A stretch of DNA of 64,000 nucleotides from Symbiodinium kawagutii. Its lineage: Eukaryota > Sar > Dinophyceae > Suessiales > Symbiodiniaceae. Under the pieces are notes generated by a model. The model was given only the letters and a program-made list of their open reading frames with translations. It searched no databases and had not been told where the DNA came from. Every line of letters begins with the position of its first letter. Position 1 is the stretch's first letter. Location of the stretch: positions 191,074 to 255,073 of the forward strand of contig VSDK01014135.1 in the NCBI GenBank assembly GCA_009767595.1, written 5' to 3'. The translations under genes were made by a program, and so were the position numbers. Positions 10,412 through 18,839 of this stretch are shown here, piece by piece.

Positions 10412-10524
10412 TGGCAGTGGGTCAAAACTCTGTACCCCTGGTTCCCCTATTCTTAACCATTGTTTTCCCTATAGTTAGTTGGTTATTATCCACCATTATT
10501 GGTTGCTTAACATTGACCCATAGC
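10412..10524. mobile_element. family B element
   Basis: GGCAGTGGGTCAAAACTCTG at the left and ACATTGACCCATAGCC at the right are terminal inverted repeats. The interior has GTACCCCTGGTTCCCCTATT and ATTGTTTTCCC. It lies 13 bp inside the intron from the predicted donor at 10538. Confidence 0.7.
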
Positions 10525-10537
10525 CTGGTGATGAAAC

Positions 10538-10620
10538 CCATCAAACATAGGGGGTGCCGCTGGATCGGACCGCCAGGCCATGCGAAGCCGAATCTGCACC
10601 CAGTCGTCAGCACCGAGCCG
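10538..10620 (-). CDS. putative exon, unknown protein
   Basis: On the minus strand an acceptor GATGGTGCAG|C at 10620 opens a frame reading RLGADDWVQIRLRMAWRSDP, then AAPP, up to a possible donor GG|GTTTCA at 10538. Tryptophan- and charged-residue-rich composition and G/C third positions look coding. The phase does not match the exon at 11075-11179 directly, so another exon or a different boundary is needed. No family is recognised. Confidence 0.5.
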
Positions 10621-10678
10621 CTGCACCATCAGCAACCAGCCACATCAGTGTTACTATGATGGCTACCCACGATGAAGC

Positions 10679-10745
10679 TAACCCCCTGGTTGATTAATAG
10701 GGGGTATCCCCTAAAAGCCTTGCTTTTCCATTCAAAATCCTGGGT
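10679..10745. mobile_element. family F element, one arm
   Basis: AACCCCCTGGTTGATTAATAGGGGG is followed by TATCCCCTAAAAGCCTTGC, as in the fuller copy at 17744-17852. The second arm is missing. Confidence 0.5.
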
Positions 10746-10889
10746 AAGCATTAGTCAGCATTGAGCATCATGCTTTTGTGGTTGTTATGACCAGTCACGC
10801 TTGCAATATCATCATGATACATATCATATTCATGTTGAGTCGGTATTCCTGAACAAAAGAAATCCAGTCGCTATCTACCTCAAGCCAAC

Positions 10890-11004
10890 ATGGCTATGGG
10901 TCAAAACCTTGTACCCCTGGTTCCCCTATCATTAACCATTGTTTCCCCTATTATTGTTGGTTATTATCCACCATGATTGGTTGGTTAATATTGACCCATA
11001 GCCA
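10890..11004. mobile_element. family B element
   Basis: ATGGCTATGGGTCAAAACCT at the left is inverted at the right (TATTGACCCATAGCCAC), with the family B interior GTACCCCTGGTTCCCCTATC. Confidence 0.75.
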
Positions 11005-11074
11005 CATTACTAAGTCCCTCATGCATCAGCACTTCCCCAACTTTCAACCCACCAACGAAGGACCAACTGACCAC

Positions 11075-11179
11075 CTGGGACGAGCCTTGAACTGCCGGAT
11101 GCTGCTTCGCACCATGTTCTCCGCCGTGCCGGCCAGAGCGGCGGCGGCCTTCAGCATGATCCCGTGGTGGTTGTAGATG
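11075..11179 (-). CDS. putative exon, Ala-rich helical segment
   Basis: This minus-strand exon has an acceptor CACCCAG|C at 11179 and a consensus donor CCCAG|GTGGTC after 11075. It is open for 34 complete codons encoding IYNHHGIMLKAAAALAGTAE and then NMVRSSIRQFKARP. The composition is amphipathic-helical. G/C-ending codons dominate, unlike the AT-rich flanks. The downstream family B element (10890-11004) lies within the following intron. The function is unknown. Confidence 0.6.
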
Positions 11180-11392
11180 CTGGGTGTAACTGGGACCTAG
11201 CCATCCAAGTGACATATGTGGAAGAAGTCAGTCAACATCACATATTGAAGAAACAGATATAATGATACTTTGATATTATTATACCATTTCCAAGCAATTA
11301 TAATCATCAAAATGTAAACATTGTTCAACCATCAAAGAAGCATCACAGGGAATCATTTCATCATGGATACTAAATACTACCATTTTGTCACA

Positions 11393-11505
11393 CCACTTCT
11401 GGTAGCTCCTGGCCTCGCTCCCCCTTTAAAGGTCCTTTTACGGGCTAGCATTGTGTACCCGGCTCCTGGCCTCGTTCCCTCTCAACAGCCACTTATAGTA
11501 GATGT
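11393..11505 (+). repeat. family H GC-rich interspersed repeat
   Basis: TCTGGTAGCTCCTGGCCTCG and CTCCCCCTTTAAAGGTCC recur with changes at 14539-14620 and 33523-33580. Part of the unit is repeated within this copy (GGCTCCTGGCCTCGTTCCC at about 11460). The nature of the repeat is unknown. Confidence 0.5.
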
Positions 11506-12030
11506 TTAGCCATTTTTTGTTGCTTAATATCTCCTTTTGTACCCACTATGAACTGTTAAAGACCCTATACAAACCATGATGGTTGTTCACTCATGACTAT
11601 TATTCATTAATTATTATTATAAATATTATCAGTTACCAATATCACATTATTGTAATTAACATTAACCAGTACCACACTATTTAAAACCACCATTATCGGT
11701 TACCAGTATCACATTATTGTAGATTATCATGAACCAGTACCACACTATTTAAAACCACTATTATCATTCACCATCATCACACTACTAAAAACCACTATTG
11801 TCTCTTACCATTATCACATTATTACAAACCACTATTGACATTCAACATCATGCCATTACTATAGACCACTCTTGTCACTCACCATTATCACATTATTACA
11901 CACCACTATTATCATTAATCACTATCACATTGCTATAAACCACTATCATCAACCATGATCACATCACTACCCCTATTCCCAACCATTCTCAACCATCCCA
12001 ATCCCATTTTTAATTGAACCCTTTCCAAAC
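11506..12030. repeat. ACCATTATCACAT-type degenerate tandem repeat
   Basis: Units of roughly 35-45 bp such as CACCATTATCACATTATTAC and ACCACTATTATCATT recur from about 11640 to 11960. This is the same word class as the large array at 44.85-46.5 kb. No coding frame is supported. Confidence 0.55.
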
Positions 12031-12043
12031 ACGAGCTCGCCAC

Positions 12044-12198
12044 CGAACCCGAACCCGGCTCCGGGCGCAGCGTGGCGCGCGCCATGCGCCGCGCCGAACG
12101 CGCCTTCTTCTTGGAAATTCGTCGGCTGATGCGCTCCACCCGGAGCTCTTCTCGATTCAGCTCCTGGCTCCGTTTGCCGGTGCTGCGGCCAGGGGTCG
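12044..12198 (-). CDS. putative exon, basic coiled-coil-like segment
   Basis: The minus strand is open from an acceptor CCACAG|C at 12198 to a donor TTCG|GTGGCG after 12044. It encodes about 51 residues including RSQELNREELRVERISRRIS and then KKKARSARRMARATLRPEP. The Arg/Lys/Glu periodicity suggests a helical, possibly coiled-coil or nucleic-acid-binding segment (inference). The other minus frames are also open, so frame choice rests on composition. Alternative acceptors lie 8 and 13 bases away. Confidence 0.5.
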
Positions 12199-12265
12199 CT
12201 GTGGAGCTGTGGAACCCCAGGGGTCGGGGTCGGGGTCGGGTCGAGCTGAGGCATTTTTGCGATGT

Positions 12266-12371
12266 CAGGTGCTTTCGCAAGCCAGTTTGGGAGCCCCCAA
12301 AAATGGCTGTTTATTACTAGAAATAGCTCATAGTGGAGGATTTGGGGGTACCCCTATTTTGAGAACCCATG
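12266..12371. mobile_element. family A element
   Basis: CAGGTGCTTTCGCAAGCCAG at the left and CCCCTATTTTGAGAACCCATG at the right pair as diverged terminal repeats. The interior shares TGGCTGTTTATTACTAGAAA with the copy at 42892-42994. Confidence 0.6.
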
Positions 12372-12462
12372 TCAGCCATCTCTGTCTGGACATGTCAGGC
12401 TATTTCAAGGAAGATCAGCCCATGCCCGGATTCATGAACTCTGGGCTTATTGGTTTGGGGAT

Positions 12463-12585
12463 ACAATGGGCCCCCCCCCTAGTTATAAGTTGGTTAAGAA
12501 TCCATTCAACTATGGTTCTCTCTGCCATACCTGGTAGTTACCCTAGTTATGAGCCATCTTAGCTAACTAAGGGGGCCCACCTTGT
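12463..12585. mobile_element. family C element
   Basis: ACAATGGGCCCCCCCCCTAG at the left is inverted at the right (GGGGGCCCACCTTGT). The interior matches other copies (GGTTAAGAATCCATTCAAC and CTGGTAGTTACCC). Confidence 0.7.
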
Positions 12586-12591
12586 ACCATT

Positions 12592-12645
12592 TAAATGGAA
12601 CAACCCCAAGCTTTTGGGGGAGACCCCCTATTAATCAACCGCTTT
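12592..12645. mobile_element. family F fragment
   Basis: AACCCCAAGCTTTTGGGGG followed by ACCCCCTATTAATCAACC is half of a family F element in inverse orientation. Confidence 0.45.
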
Positions 12646-13786
12646 CAGCGCGTGGAAGCTGATGTTGTGAACCCGCAGCGACTTTTTCGGAGCGACAGCA
12701 ACCCCGGACTGTCCCTAGGACTGTAATCCGTCAGTGAAAGAATGGAATAAATGTTACCCTGTCAGTCCAGGACCTTACTTGGTGGGGTCCTCGGAAATGT
12801 TTGGAAAACACGACCTCAAAAGGTATCTCTCTTTGAGGGTTACTCATTAACATGCTGATTATTTGAATCCTTCAGTTGCAATCCCGGATCGATCATCTCT
12901 GGCTGCAACGATTAGTTGCACCGCTAGCATCATGTTGGGTGTGGATATCGACTGCATCAATGCTGGGTCGCAAGGAATCCTTTTGCCCGGAAACATGATG
13001 TGAAGAATTGAACAATCCTCGGCCACTTGGTAGGAAGCTAAGGCGGTTGATCATCAACAAGCATGAATAGTAAAGAACCTTAGGACCTTAGGATATAATG
13101 GAGAAATCATACATGACACACATTCTCTTACCTATCTCGGATTAAGAATCTTATATCAATAATTATGGATAAAAACGTATTGGAACATTAAAGCCCAAAC
13201 ACGAAGCGAGATTGCAACACCAGACTACCCTGGCGTGTCACAGCAACGTCACCAACCAATCAACTTAGGAAGCAACCAACCAACTCAACCAGCGGACTGA
13301 CCAAGACACAAATGGTGTTTTTTTTAATGGAGGACCCCAGAAAATGGTTGGTTCACTAGTGGTTCACAATAGTTATAAACAAAACCGATCATCAACAACA
13401 ATAGGGGATATACCAACTGTAGTGGTTCGTTTATTACTATGAAAAGTCAATGTTAGATGATGTTTTGTGGTACCCCAATTTTAAGACACCACCAAACCCC
13501 CAAAGATATGTATTCGATGCAGCTTTCAATAAATATCGCACTCCCAAAATTGCTGGTTTACCAAGCCACATGATATACCGTATCCCTGTCAATTCTGAAC
13601 AATCGTCCCCAACAAAAGAAAACAACATCGAAAATGACGAGCTAGCAGTCAAACATCCAAACCAAACTTGACATCCAACCAACAAAGCAAAAAACAATCA
13701 ACCCACGTATGTGAAGCATTCATCATAGCAAGCAGCCAATGTAACCTCTGCAAACCAACTCAACCAGAACTACTTGGCCAACGAAC
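12646..13786. other. gene-free stretch with a diverged family A copy
   Basis: Mostly unique AT-rich sequence. A degraded family A copy may span about 13320-13490 (GGACCCCAGAAAATGGTTGG, then GGTACCCCAATTTTAAGACACC). No splice-bounded frame was seen. Confidence 0.4.
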
Positions 13787-13884
13787 CAAGTCCCAACAGT
13801 CCATTTGTCACTAGCGCTGTCCTCTTGTTCCGCATCGAGGATTCCTCCGAGAGTGCCTGCCGCTTTCAGCAGATCCAAAGGACG
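13787..13884 (-). CDS. putative exon, unknown protein
   Basis: A minus-strand acceptor CCTTTTTGAATAG|C at 13884 opens 32 codons reading RPLDLLKAAGTLGGILDAEQ and then EDSASDKWTVGT, with a possible donor TG|GTTCGT after 13787. Codons such as GCG GCA GGC and GAG GAC support coding. The plus strand is also open, with an acceptor CACTAG and donor AAAAAG|GTCGAC, so strand is favoured but not proven. Confidence 0.5.
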
Positions 13885-13889
13885 CTATT

Positions 13890-14838
13890 CAAAAAGGTCG
13901 ACTGGATGGGAACAACGCTACGGACGAATCCGGAGTGTTGAGAGCATGTGGACACTTTTTTTGGTGGGCAAATTCACTGCACTGTACTGGGTATCTTTTT
14001 CACAGGTGAGAATTTCTCAAAACAGTGGCATTCAACTCATTCAACCTGCAAAGCGCACTCCACCCATTAACGCGAGCATCGAACCTTGCAAGGCACACTG
14101 TTTGGATAGTACGACTTGAAAAGATAGACTGGGCAGGTTGCTGGAATACTGTGTTGATTTTCTAAACATGACTGCAGATTCCTCATGTAGAATTACATTG
14201 CATGTGCTTACGGCATTCCACTCTGCTCTATCAGGTATGGAGCAAATGTTGGGCAAATTTCAAGCACAAGAGGTATGGGAAATTGACTGCCTGAATGAAT
14301 ATGTGCAAACATAGACGAGGCCTGATACACACACACACAAATGCAAACATAATATGAGTCAATGTGCACATGTTTACTTACACGTGCTGGGATGTATTTA
14401 TATCAAATAACCACCAATTGACCATCAATCAACACCAAAAAGTATCATTCACACCGTTGCATTGCAATTCATTCAACATTGGAAATTAACATCTAATAAC
14501 CATCGATTCGTCCTCGAAAGAATGGCATTTGGTACGCCACTCCTTGTAGCTCCAAAGCTCCCCCTTTATAAGGCCAGAACGTGATGCCCCTGGCTCCGAA
14601 TCACTCTCCCAACCACTAGCCAGTGATGATGATGATAATTATTTTCAATACTTACCATCATTGTCATCTGCAACTTGGTGAGCTGAATTCACCATCAATT
14701 CACCATGAATCCATTACGAATCCACCATCAATCAACCGTCATCTTACCCACACTTCGGCTACTTTTGGTGGATTAAATTCACCATGAAGGTCAATCATCG
14801 AATGGTTGACCATACTGATTGACCATGCATGAATCAAT
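13890..14838. other. stretch without a firm gene
   Basis: A plus-strand frame to a consensus-like CACAG|GTGAGA at about 14005 is the only coding hint. There is a (CA)n run at 14328-14340 and a family H copy at 14539-14620 (GCTCCAAAGCTCCCCCTTTA). The rest is ACCATCAAT-type AT-rich sequence. Confidence 0.35.
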
Positions 14839-14962
14839 TAACTTGGTGGATTTTTGATCCCTTGCTAAAAGTCAAACGGCTTTAGTGGCAAAAAATGGTA
14901 AACCAATCATATCCCAAAAAACCTAAAAAAAACTAGGGTAGTAGCTACAATCCAACCAGAAT
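14839..14962. mobile_element. family E element
   Basis: CTTGGTGGATTTTTGATCCC at the left and AGCTACAATCCAACCAG at the right are terminal repeats. The interior has GGTAAACCAATCATATCCCA. A partial second copy follows at about 15060-15140. Confidence 0.65.
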
Positions 14963-15154
14963 AGGGGACACAAACCATGTACCAACCATGTTTGTTTCAT
15001 CACCCAACCAATTGCTTGATGAAACTATTGACAATGGCAATTGAAAACCAGTTAATCAATCACCGATTAGTGGCTATATGGTAAACCAAAATCATATCCA
15101 AAAAAACCTAAAAAGCTAAGGTAGCTATAATCCACCCAGGTAATCAATCACCAA

Positions 15155-15238
15155 TTGGGTGTTTCTCAAAATAGGGGTACCCCCAAATCATCCATGGTTA
15201 ACCATTTATAGTAACTAAACCAACCATTTTGGGCCCCT
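15155..15238. mobile_element. family A element
   Basis: GGGTGTTTCTCAAAATAGGG starts the copy, with ACCCCCAAATCATCC next. The right terminus is lost at AACCATTTTGGGCCCC. It lies in the intron just downstream of the exon at 15266-15351. Confidence 0.55.
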
Positions 15239-15265
15239 CACCACCCCTTGCGTCGCTCAGCTCAC

Positions 15266-15351
15266 CGCGCCTCCCATTTTGGCGGACAACTGCTCCGAGG
15301 ACATGCCCTGCAGCTCGCAGATCTCCTTGGAGCCGTGGAGATGACGCAGGA
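15266..15351 (-). CDS. putative exon, spliced in phase to the exon at 15457-15557
   Basis: This minus-strand exon starts after ACACAAG at 15351 and ends GGCGCG|GTGAGC at 15266. It encodes LRHLHGSKEICELQGMSSEQ and LSAKMGGA in 28 codons. The two leading bases complete a codon left by the exon at 15457-15557, so the reading frame runs through the 105-nt intron. Codons end mostly in G or C. The sequence is soluble and mixed charged; no family is recognised. Confidence 0.65.
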
Positions 15352-15456
15352 CTTGTGTCAGATCCATCAATTGATCAAATGTTGTCACCATCAGCCATCA
15401 ACATATGTCAGCGTTCCTTGATTTTTTCGGCCATTTTGTGTTGCTACTCTTGGTAC

Positions 15457-15557
15457 TTCCGTTGCCGTACCAGTTGCGAAACACAGCATACCAGCCGCCC
15501 ACACCAACACGGGGGGCCTTCAACTCGTCGGCGTTCTTCACCCCCACCAGTGGAGAC
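15457..15557 (-). CDS. putative exon, spliced in phase to the exon at 15266-15351
   Basis: A minus-strand acceptor CCGTCAG|G at 15557 is followed by 33 codons reading SPLVGVKNADELKAPRVGVG, then GWYAVFRNWYGNG, up to a donor GGAA|GTACCA at 15457. Splicing the 105-nt intron (15352-15456) leaves the frame intact. The open frame continues upstream of 15557 (HGLAPLLRSV), so an earlier acceptor is possible. The function is unknown. Confidence 0.65.
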
Positions 15558-15729
15558 CTGACGGAGCGCAACAAAGGGGCCAAGCCGTGACCGGGGTAGG
15601 TGGAAATGATGGGTTTGATGATGATACCAACCATACCAGGTCAAAATGATATATGGTGGTTGATTCATAAAGGACTACCTGTGTTTGATGATGATGCCAA
15701 GAATAAAAAACATTGACATATGACATATG

Positions 15730-15826
15730 CTAGTTTCTCAAAACAGGGGTGCCCCCAAATCATGCAATATCAACTATCTTCAGTAATAAACGAACCATTT
15801 TTGGGGTTCCCAATTTGAGAAACACC
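15730..15826. mobile_element. family A element
   Basis: CTAGTTTCTCAAAACAGGGG at the left and CCCAATTTGAGAAACACC at the right are terminal inverted repeats, with CCCCCAAATCATGC next to the left end. Confidence 0.65.
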
Positions 15827-16560
15827 CAGATGATGGCTAACGATGGTTGACTGTGAATAACGATGGCTAATGATGTTTGATTCATGGTTGTTGGTGATGG
15901 TTTTGTTCAGTTTCATAATGTTGTGTGTTAATGAATGATGATGTTTCACAACGCTTCAAAATGATATAATCATTGACGGCGGTAAATCAAGGGAACTAGT
16001 GACCAATATTGGTTGGTTTTCAATCATCACTAGCGTGACTGAGAGGATTACTGCTGCTGATGATTAATGGTTGAGATGATGAGCATACAAAATAATATCA
16101 TGATGATCATACTCATATTCCTTTATCACAAGTCACAAAACTGGCTCAATGTTGATCTTGAGGTCACAACAACAATCCAATAAATGATCGCAAATCACCT
16201 GATCCCTGCCAATGCCCGACAAATGATATTTGGAAATGTTATCTCATCATAAAGGCTAATCACACGTATGCCCGTACGTACCTCCAAATCCAACCTGTGA
16301 ACCATGGCTGATGAAAAGCGACCCCAGGTTTTCAAGAAACAATGAGGTGTTGAGGTCCTTGCTACCCAAGCGGCGATTACCTGGTCTACCATGTTTAACT
16401 GTGATTTCTATGTTGATCTGAGCATCATGGTTCACCAGCCAGTTAACATCAATCATTTCTATGTGTAACAATTTAATTTATTTGAATGACCAGTTCAGAC
16501 CTGAATTCTGCAAAAATCACATGGCAATCATGACCCGAAGCCATGGTCTTTCACAAGGAG
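15827..16560. other. gene-free stretch
   Basis: AT-rich sequence with GATGGTT/AATGATG words. No supported exon. Confidence 0.4.
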
Positions 16561-16749
16561 TTGATGAGCGAAGGTTCAAGAAACATCCACCATTGGAGGT
16601 GGGTATCCTCTGGTCGCCCAAAGGTCCAAAAAATCCACCATTTTTCCAGAGATGTTGATTTTAAGTTTCAGAATGCTGAATCCAGAGCAACCATTGCTAG
16701 AGGTGGTGATTTTCAGATGATCAAATGATTCACATAGAGATGGTGGTCT

Positions 16750-17290
16750 TTCACCCCCACAAAAGTTGGCCATTATATTTCCGTGCTTTGTGAAAGCGAC
16801 TCCTGCCACTTGGTCTATGAGACCTTGCACGCTGACATATTGGGAAGTGGCGCGAGCACTGTCCTGCTCCATGAACTCCTGGATGTTCTTCTCCCACCTT
16901 TCGACAGCCTGCTTCAGGAAGACATTCTGTCCCTCTTGGCATTCCCTGGCCTGGTCACCACGCTGTGGAGTTCCTTCGTCTCCTGCTTGTCGTTGTCGGT
17001 GGAGATGGCATGCCACGGTGCTTTTACGTCCGGTGGCAGGGTGTCTGTCGCTTTCTTCAAGGCTGACATGCTTGTGCTCCTGGCTGTGGCTGCGAATTGG
17101 GCTTTGGTGCTGGTGGGATCAGATGCCCTGCACCTTGCCATGGCGGCTCTGCTTGACCTCAAATTCCTCCATACGGTGGGGGGGGGTTCTTCTTCTTCTT
17201 CATACTCCAACGCACCAGACGGTGTGTTGAACAACGCATCGAGGTCGTCCGATGCCATGTCACTGACGTCATCCTGCACCACACGCACTG
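16750..17290 (-). CDS. putative exon cluster, acidic then Lys/Glu-rich, frame interrupted
   Basis: The minus strand encodes an acidic segment (DDLDALFNTPSGALEYEEEE) downstream of an acceptor GTGCAG|GATGAC near 17266. A run of nine C on this strand follows (17178-17186). Beyond it the same frame stays open to a TGA near 16914, while another frame carries a convincing helical segment (FLKQAVERWEKNIQEFMEQD, about 16800-16900). A frame change is therefore needed, either a small intron or an indel, possibly an assembly error in the C9 run. No family is recognised. Confidence 0.45.
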
Positions 17291-17568
17291 TGCGACCCCC
17301 TCCTCTCGGTGGCCGCCATTGGCTATGAGCTGGGCGCCTGTGGGAAATCCACCGTCCAAAGGCCCACTCTCTCGGAATGCCCTCCTGAGGCCGAAGGAGC
17401 CTTCATGGTGGCAAAGCAACGCAACCAGAACCACCAGTCTCAGCATCAAAGAGGGCTCCACCCTCAAGGAAAAAAGGCACCGGAGAAAGGTGCCCGCGGG
17501 CTATCTATGGCTCGCCCGCTAGTGCTTCAGGCTGAACACCGAAGTGAGCGGCAACTTCCCAACGGTTG

Positions 17569-17667
17569 AACCACCCCCATGAAAAATATGCTTGTCAACC
17601 AACCAGGTGTTGATCATCATTAGGGGAAAATAAAAACATGTTTGAAGCCACCAACCAGTAGTGGTTT
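17569..17667. mobile_element. family D element
   Basis: GTTGAACCACCCCCATGAAA at the left pairs with TGTTTGAAGCCACCAACCAG at the right. The interior has GTCAACCAACCAGGTGTTG and TTAGGGGAAAATAAAAAC. Confidence 0.6.
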
Positions 17668-17743
17668 AACCATCATGGTTGGCTATTATCTATCATTAAC
17701 CACTATTAAGCACTATTAACCACTATTAACCACTAATGGCTAC

Positions 17744-17852
17744 CCAGGATTAATAAACCCCTGGTTTATTAATAGGGGGTATCCCCCAAAAGCCTTGGTT
17801 TCCCATTAAGATAGCAACCCCCCCAATTAATCAACCAGGGGTTTATTAGTCC
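17744..17852. mobile_element. family F element, complete
   Basis: GGATTAATAAACCCCTGGTT at the left is inverted at the right (AACCAGGGGTTTATTAGTCC). The interior has GGGGGTATCCCCCAAAAGCC. This is the best copy of family F in the window. Confidence 0.7.
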
Positions 17853-17879
17853 TGGGTAGCCATTAGTGTCTAACCACCA

Positions 17880-18030
17880 CCCAGTGACTGCCACCGGGCA
17901 CAGCTGCTCTCCCCAACGCAGCAGCGCTTCAACGCTGGGCATCCCGACAGTTTCTGCAGCCAATCCACGTCCTCACGAGCGACGCGTGGCGCGTTGCGCG
18001 TTGGTCCGTCAGCACCGGTCGAAGTAAGCA
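17880..18030 (-). CDS. putative exon, unknown protein
   Basis: On the minus strand one frame encodes GPTRNAPRVAREDVDWLQKL followed by a Cys-rich stretch. An alternative frame begins at an acceptor GGCTGCAG near 17957 (VGMPSVEALLRWGEQLCPVA) and reaches a donor ACTG|GTGGTT at about 17885. Both look coding. The GC-rich island is sharply bounded by AT-rich DNA. The choice of frame is unresolved. Confidence 0.4.
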
Positions 18031-18105
18031 GCGGTTTGGGTGGTGAAAATCCATGGGCGTGAGGGGACTGCGTTATGTTCCAAGAGGTCCCATATTTAGT
18101 AACTG

Positions 18106-18208
18106 GGTGTTTCTCAAAATAGGGATACCCCCCAGTTATCATCCAATAAAGACCATTTATAATAGTAAACCATCCATAACTTTGGGGGTTCCCTATGGCT
18201 TCAGGACC
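18106..18208. mobile_element. family A element
   Basis: GGGTGTTTCTCAAAATAGGG at the left and GGTTCCCTATGGCTTCAGGACC at the right. The right end is diverged from the consensus TTTTGAGAAACC. Confidence 0.5.
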
Positions 18209-18636
18209 CCCCAACTGGTTACTAAACATTGTGATAAGTTATCGGACTTATAACCTTTATCTACCAACAACATGGTGTTGTAGATAATTCTTGTTCTAGA
18301 AACTAGCTGTTTGGCAAATCAGTTATAGGTCTATCTATCTACAACCCACCTTATTAATGGGTTATAATCTTATACAGTTTCAGAAACCTATAGAAACCTC
18401 CACCCACCTATGGCTTCAGAACCCCCCAACTGGTTCCTAAGCATTGTGATAAGTTATATAAAACTTAAAACCCATATCAGTCATAAACAATTAATTATAT
18501 CATATCCCCCATCAAAAATACATGAACATACGCTGAGTTCAAACCTTCTCAACACTTTTCAGTTCTAAAGCTTGAAACCCATATCAGTTAAAACCCTATA
18601 ATGGTTAAACCTTACTTAAACCCTTATAAACATAGG
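18209..18636. other. gene-free stretch
   Basis: AT-rich sequence with a partial duplication of ACCCCCCAACTGGTTACTAA (18207 and 18423). Nothing coding was seen. Confidence 0.4.
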
Positions 18637-18639
18637 TTA

Positions 18640-18830
18640 TATACCATGGGAATCACCCAGGGACCCAGGGCCACCCCGGGCCGGCCCTACGCATCGTTCC
18701 AACGGGCAGCCGCGCTCGTCCTGCTCCGGCTCCGAAGCTCGACTCGGACTGCTGCCTCCCCGCGGCGAAGTCGCCTCGCCCTGCGGAGATGCCACCGCTG
18801 GGGGGGGAACGAGTCGTCCCATGACCGGTA
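18640..18830 (-). CDS. putative exon, Pro/Ser/Gly-rich disordered segment
   Basis: The minus strand has a C-rich acceptor CCCCCCAG|CGGTGG near 18804 and an open frame reading ASPQGEATSPRGGSSPSRAS, then EPEQDERGCPLERCVGPA. A possible donor CCTGG|GTGATT lies near 18655. The composition suggests an unstructured linker. A run of eight G on the plus strand near 18801 makes the upstream frame uncertain. Confidence 0.4.
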
Positions 18831-18839
18831 CCAGGGGGT

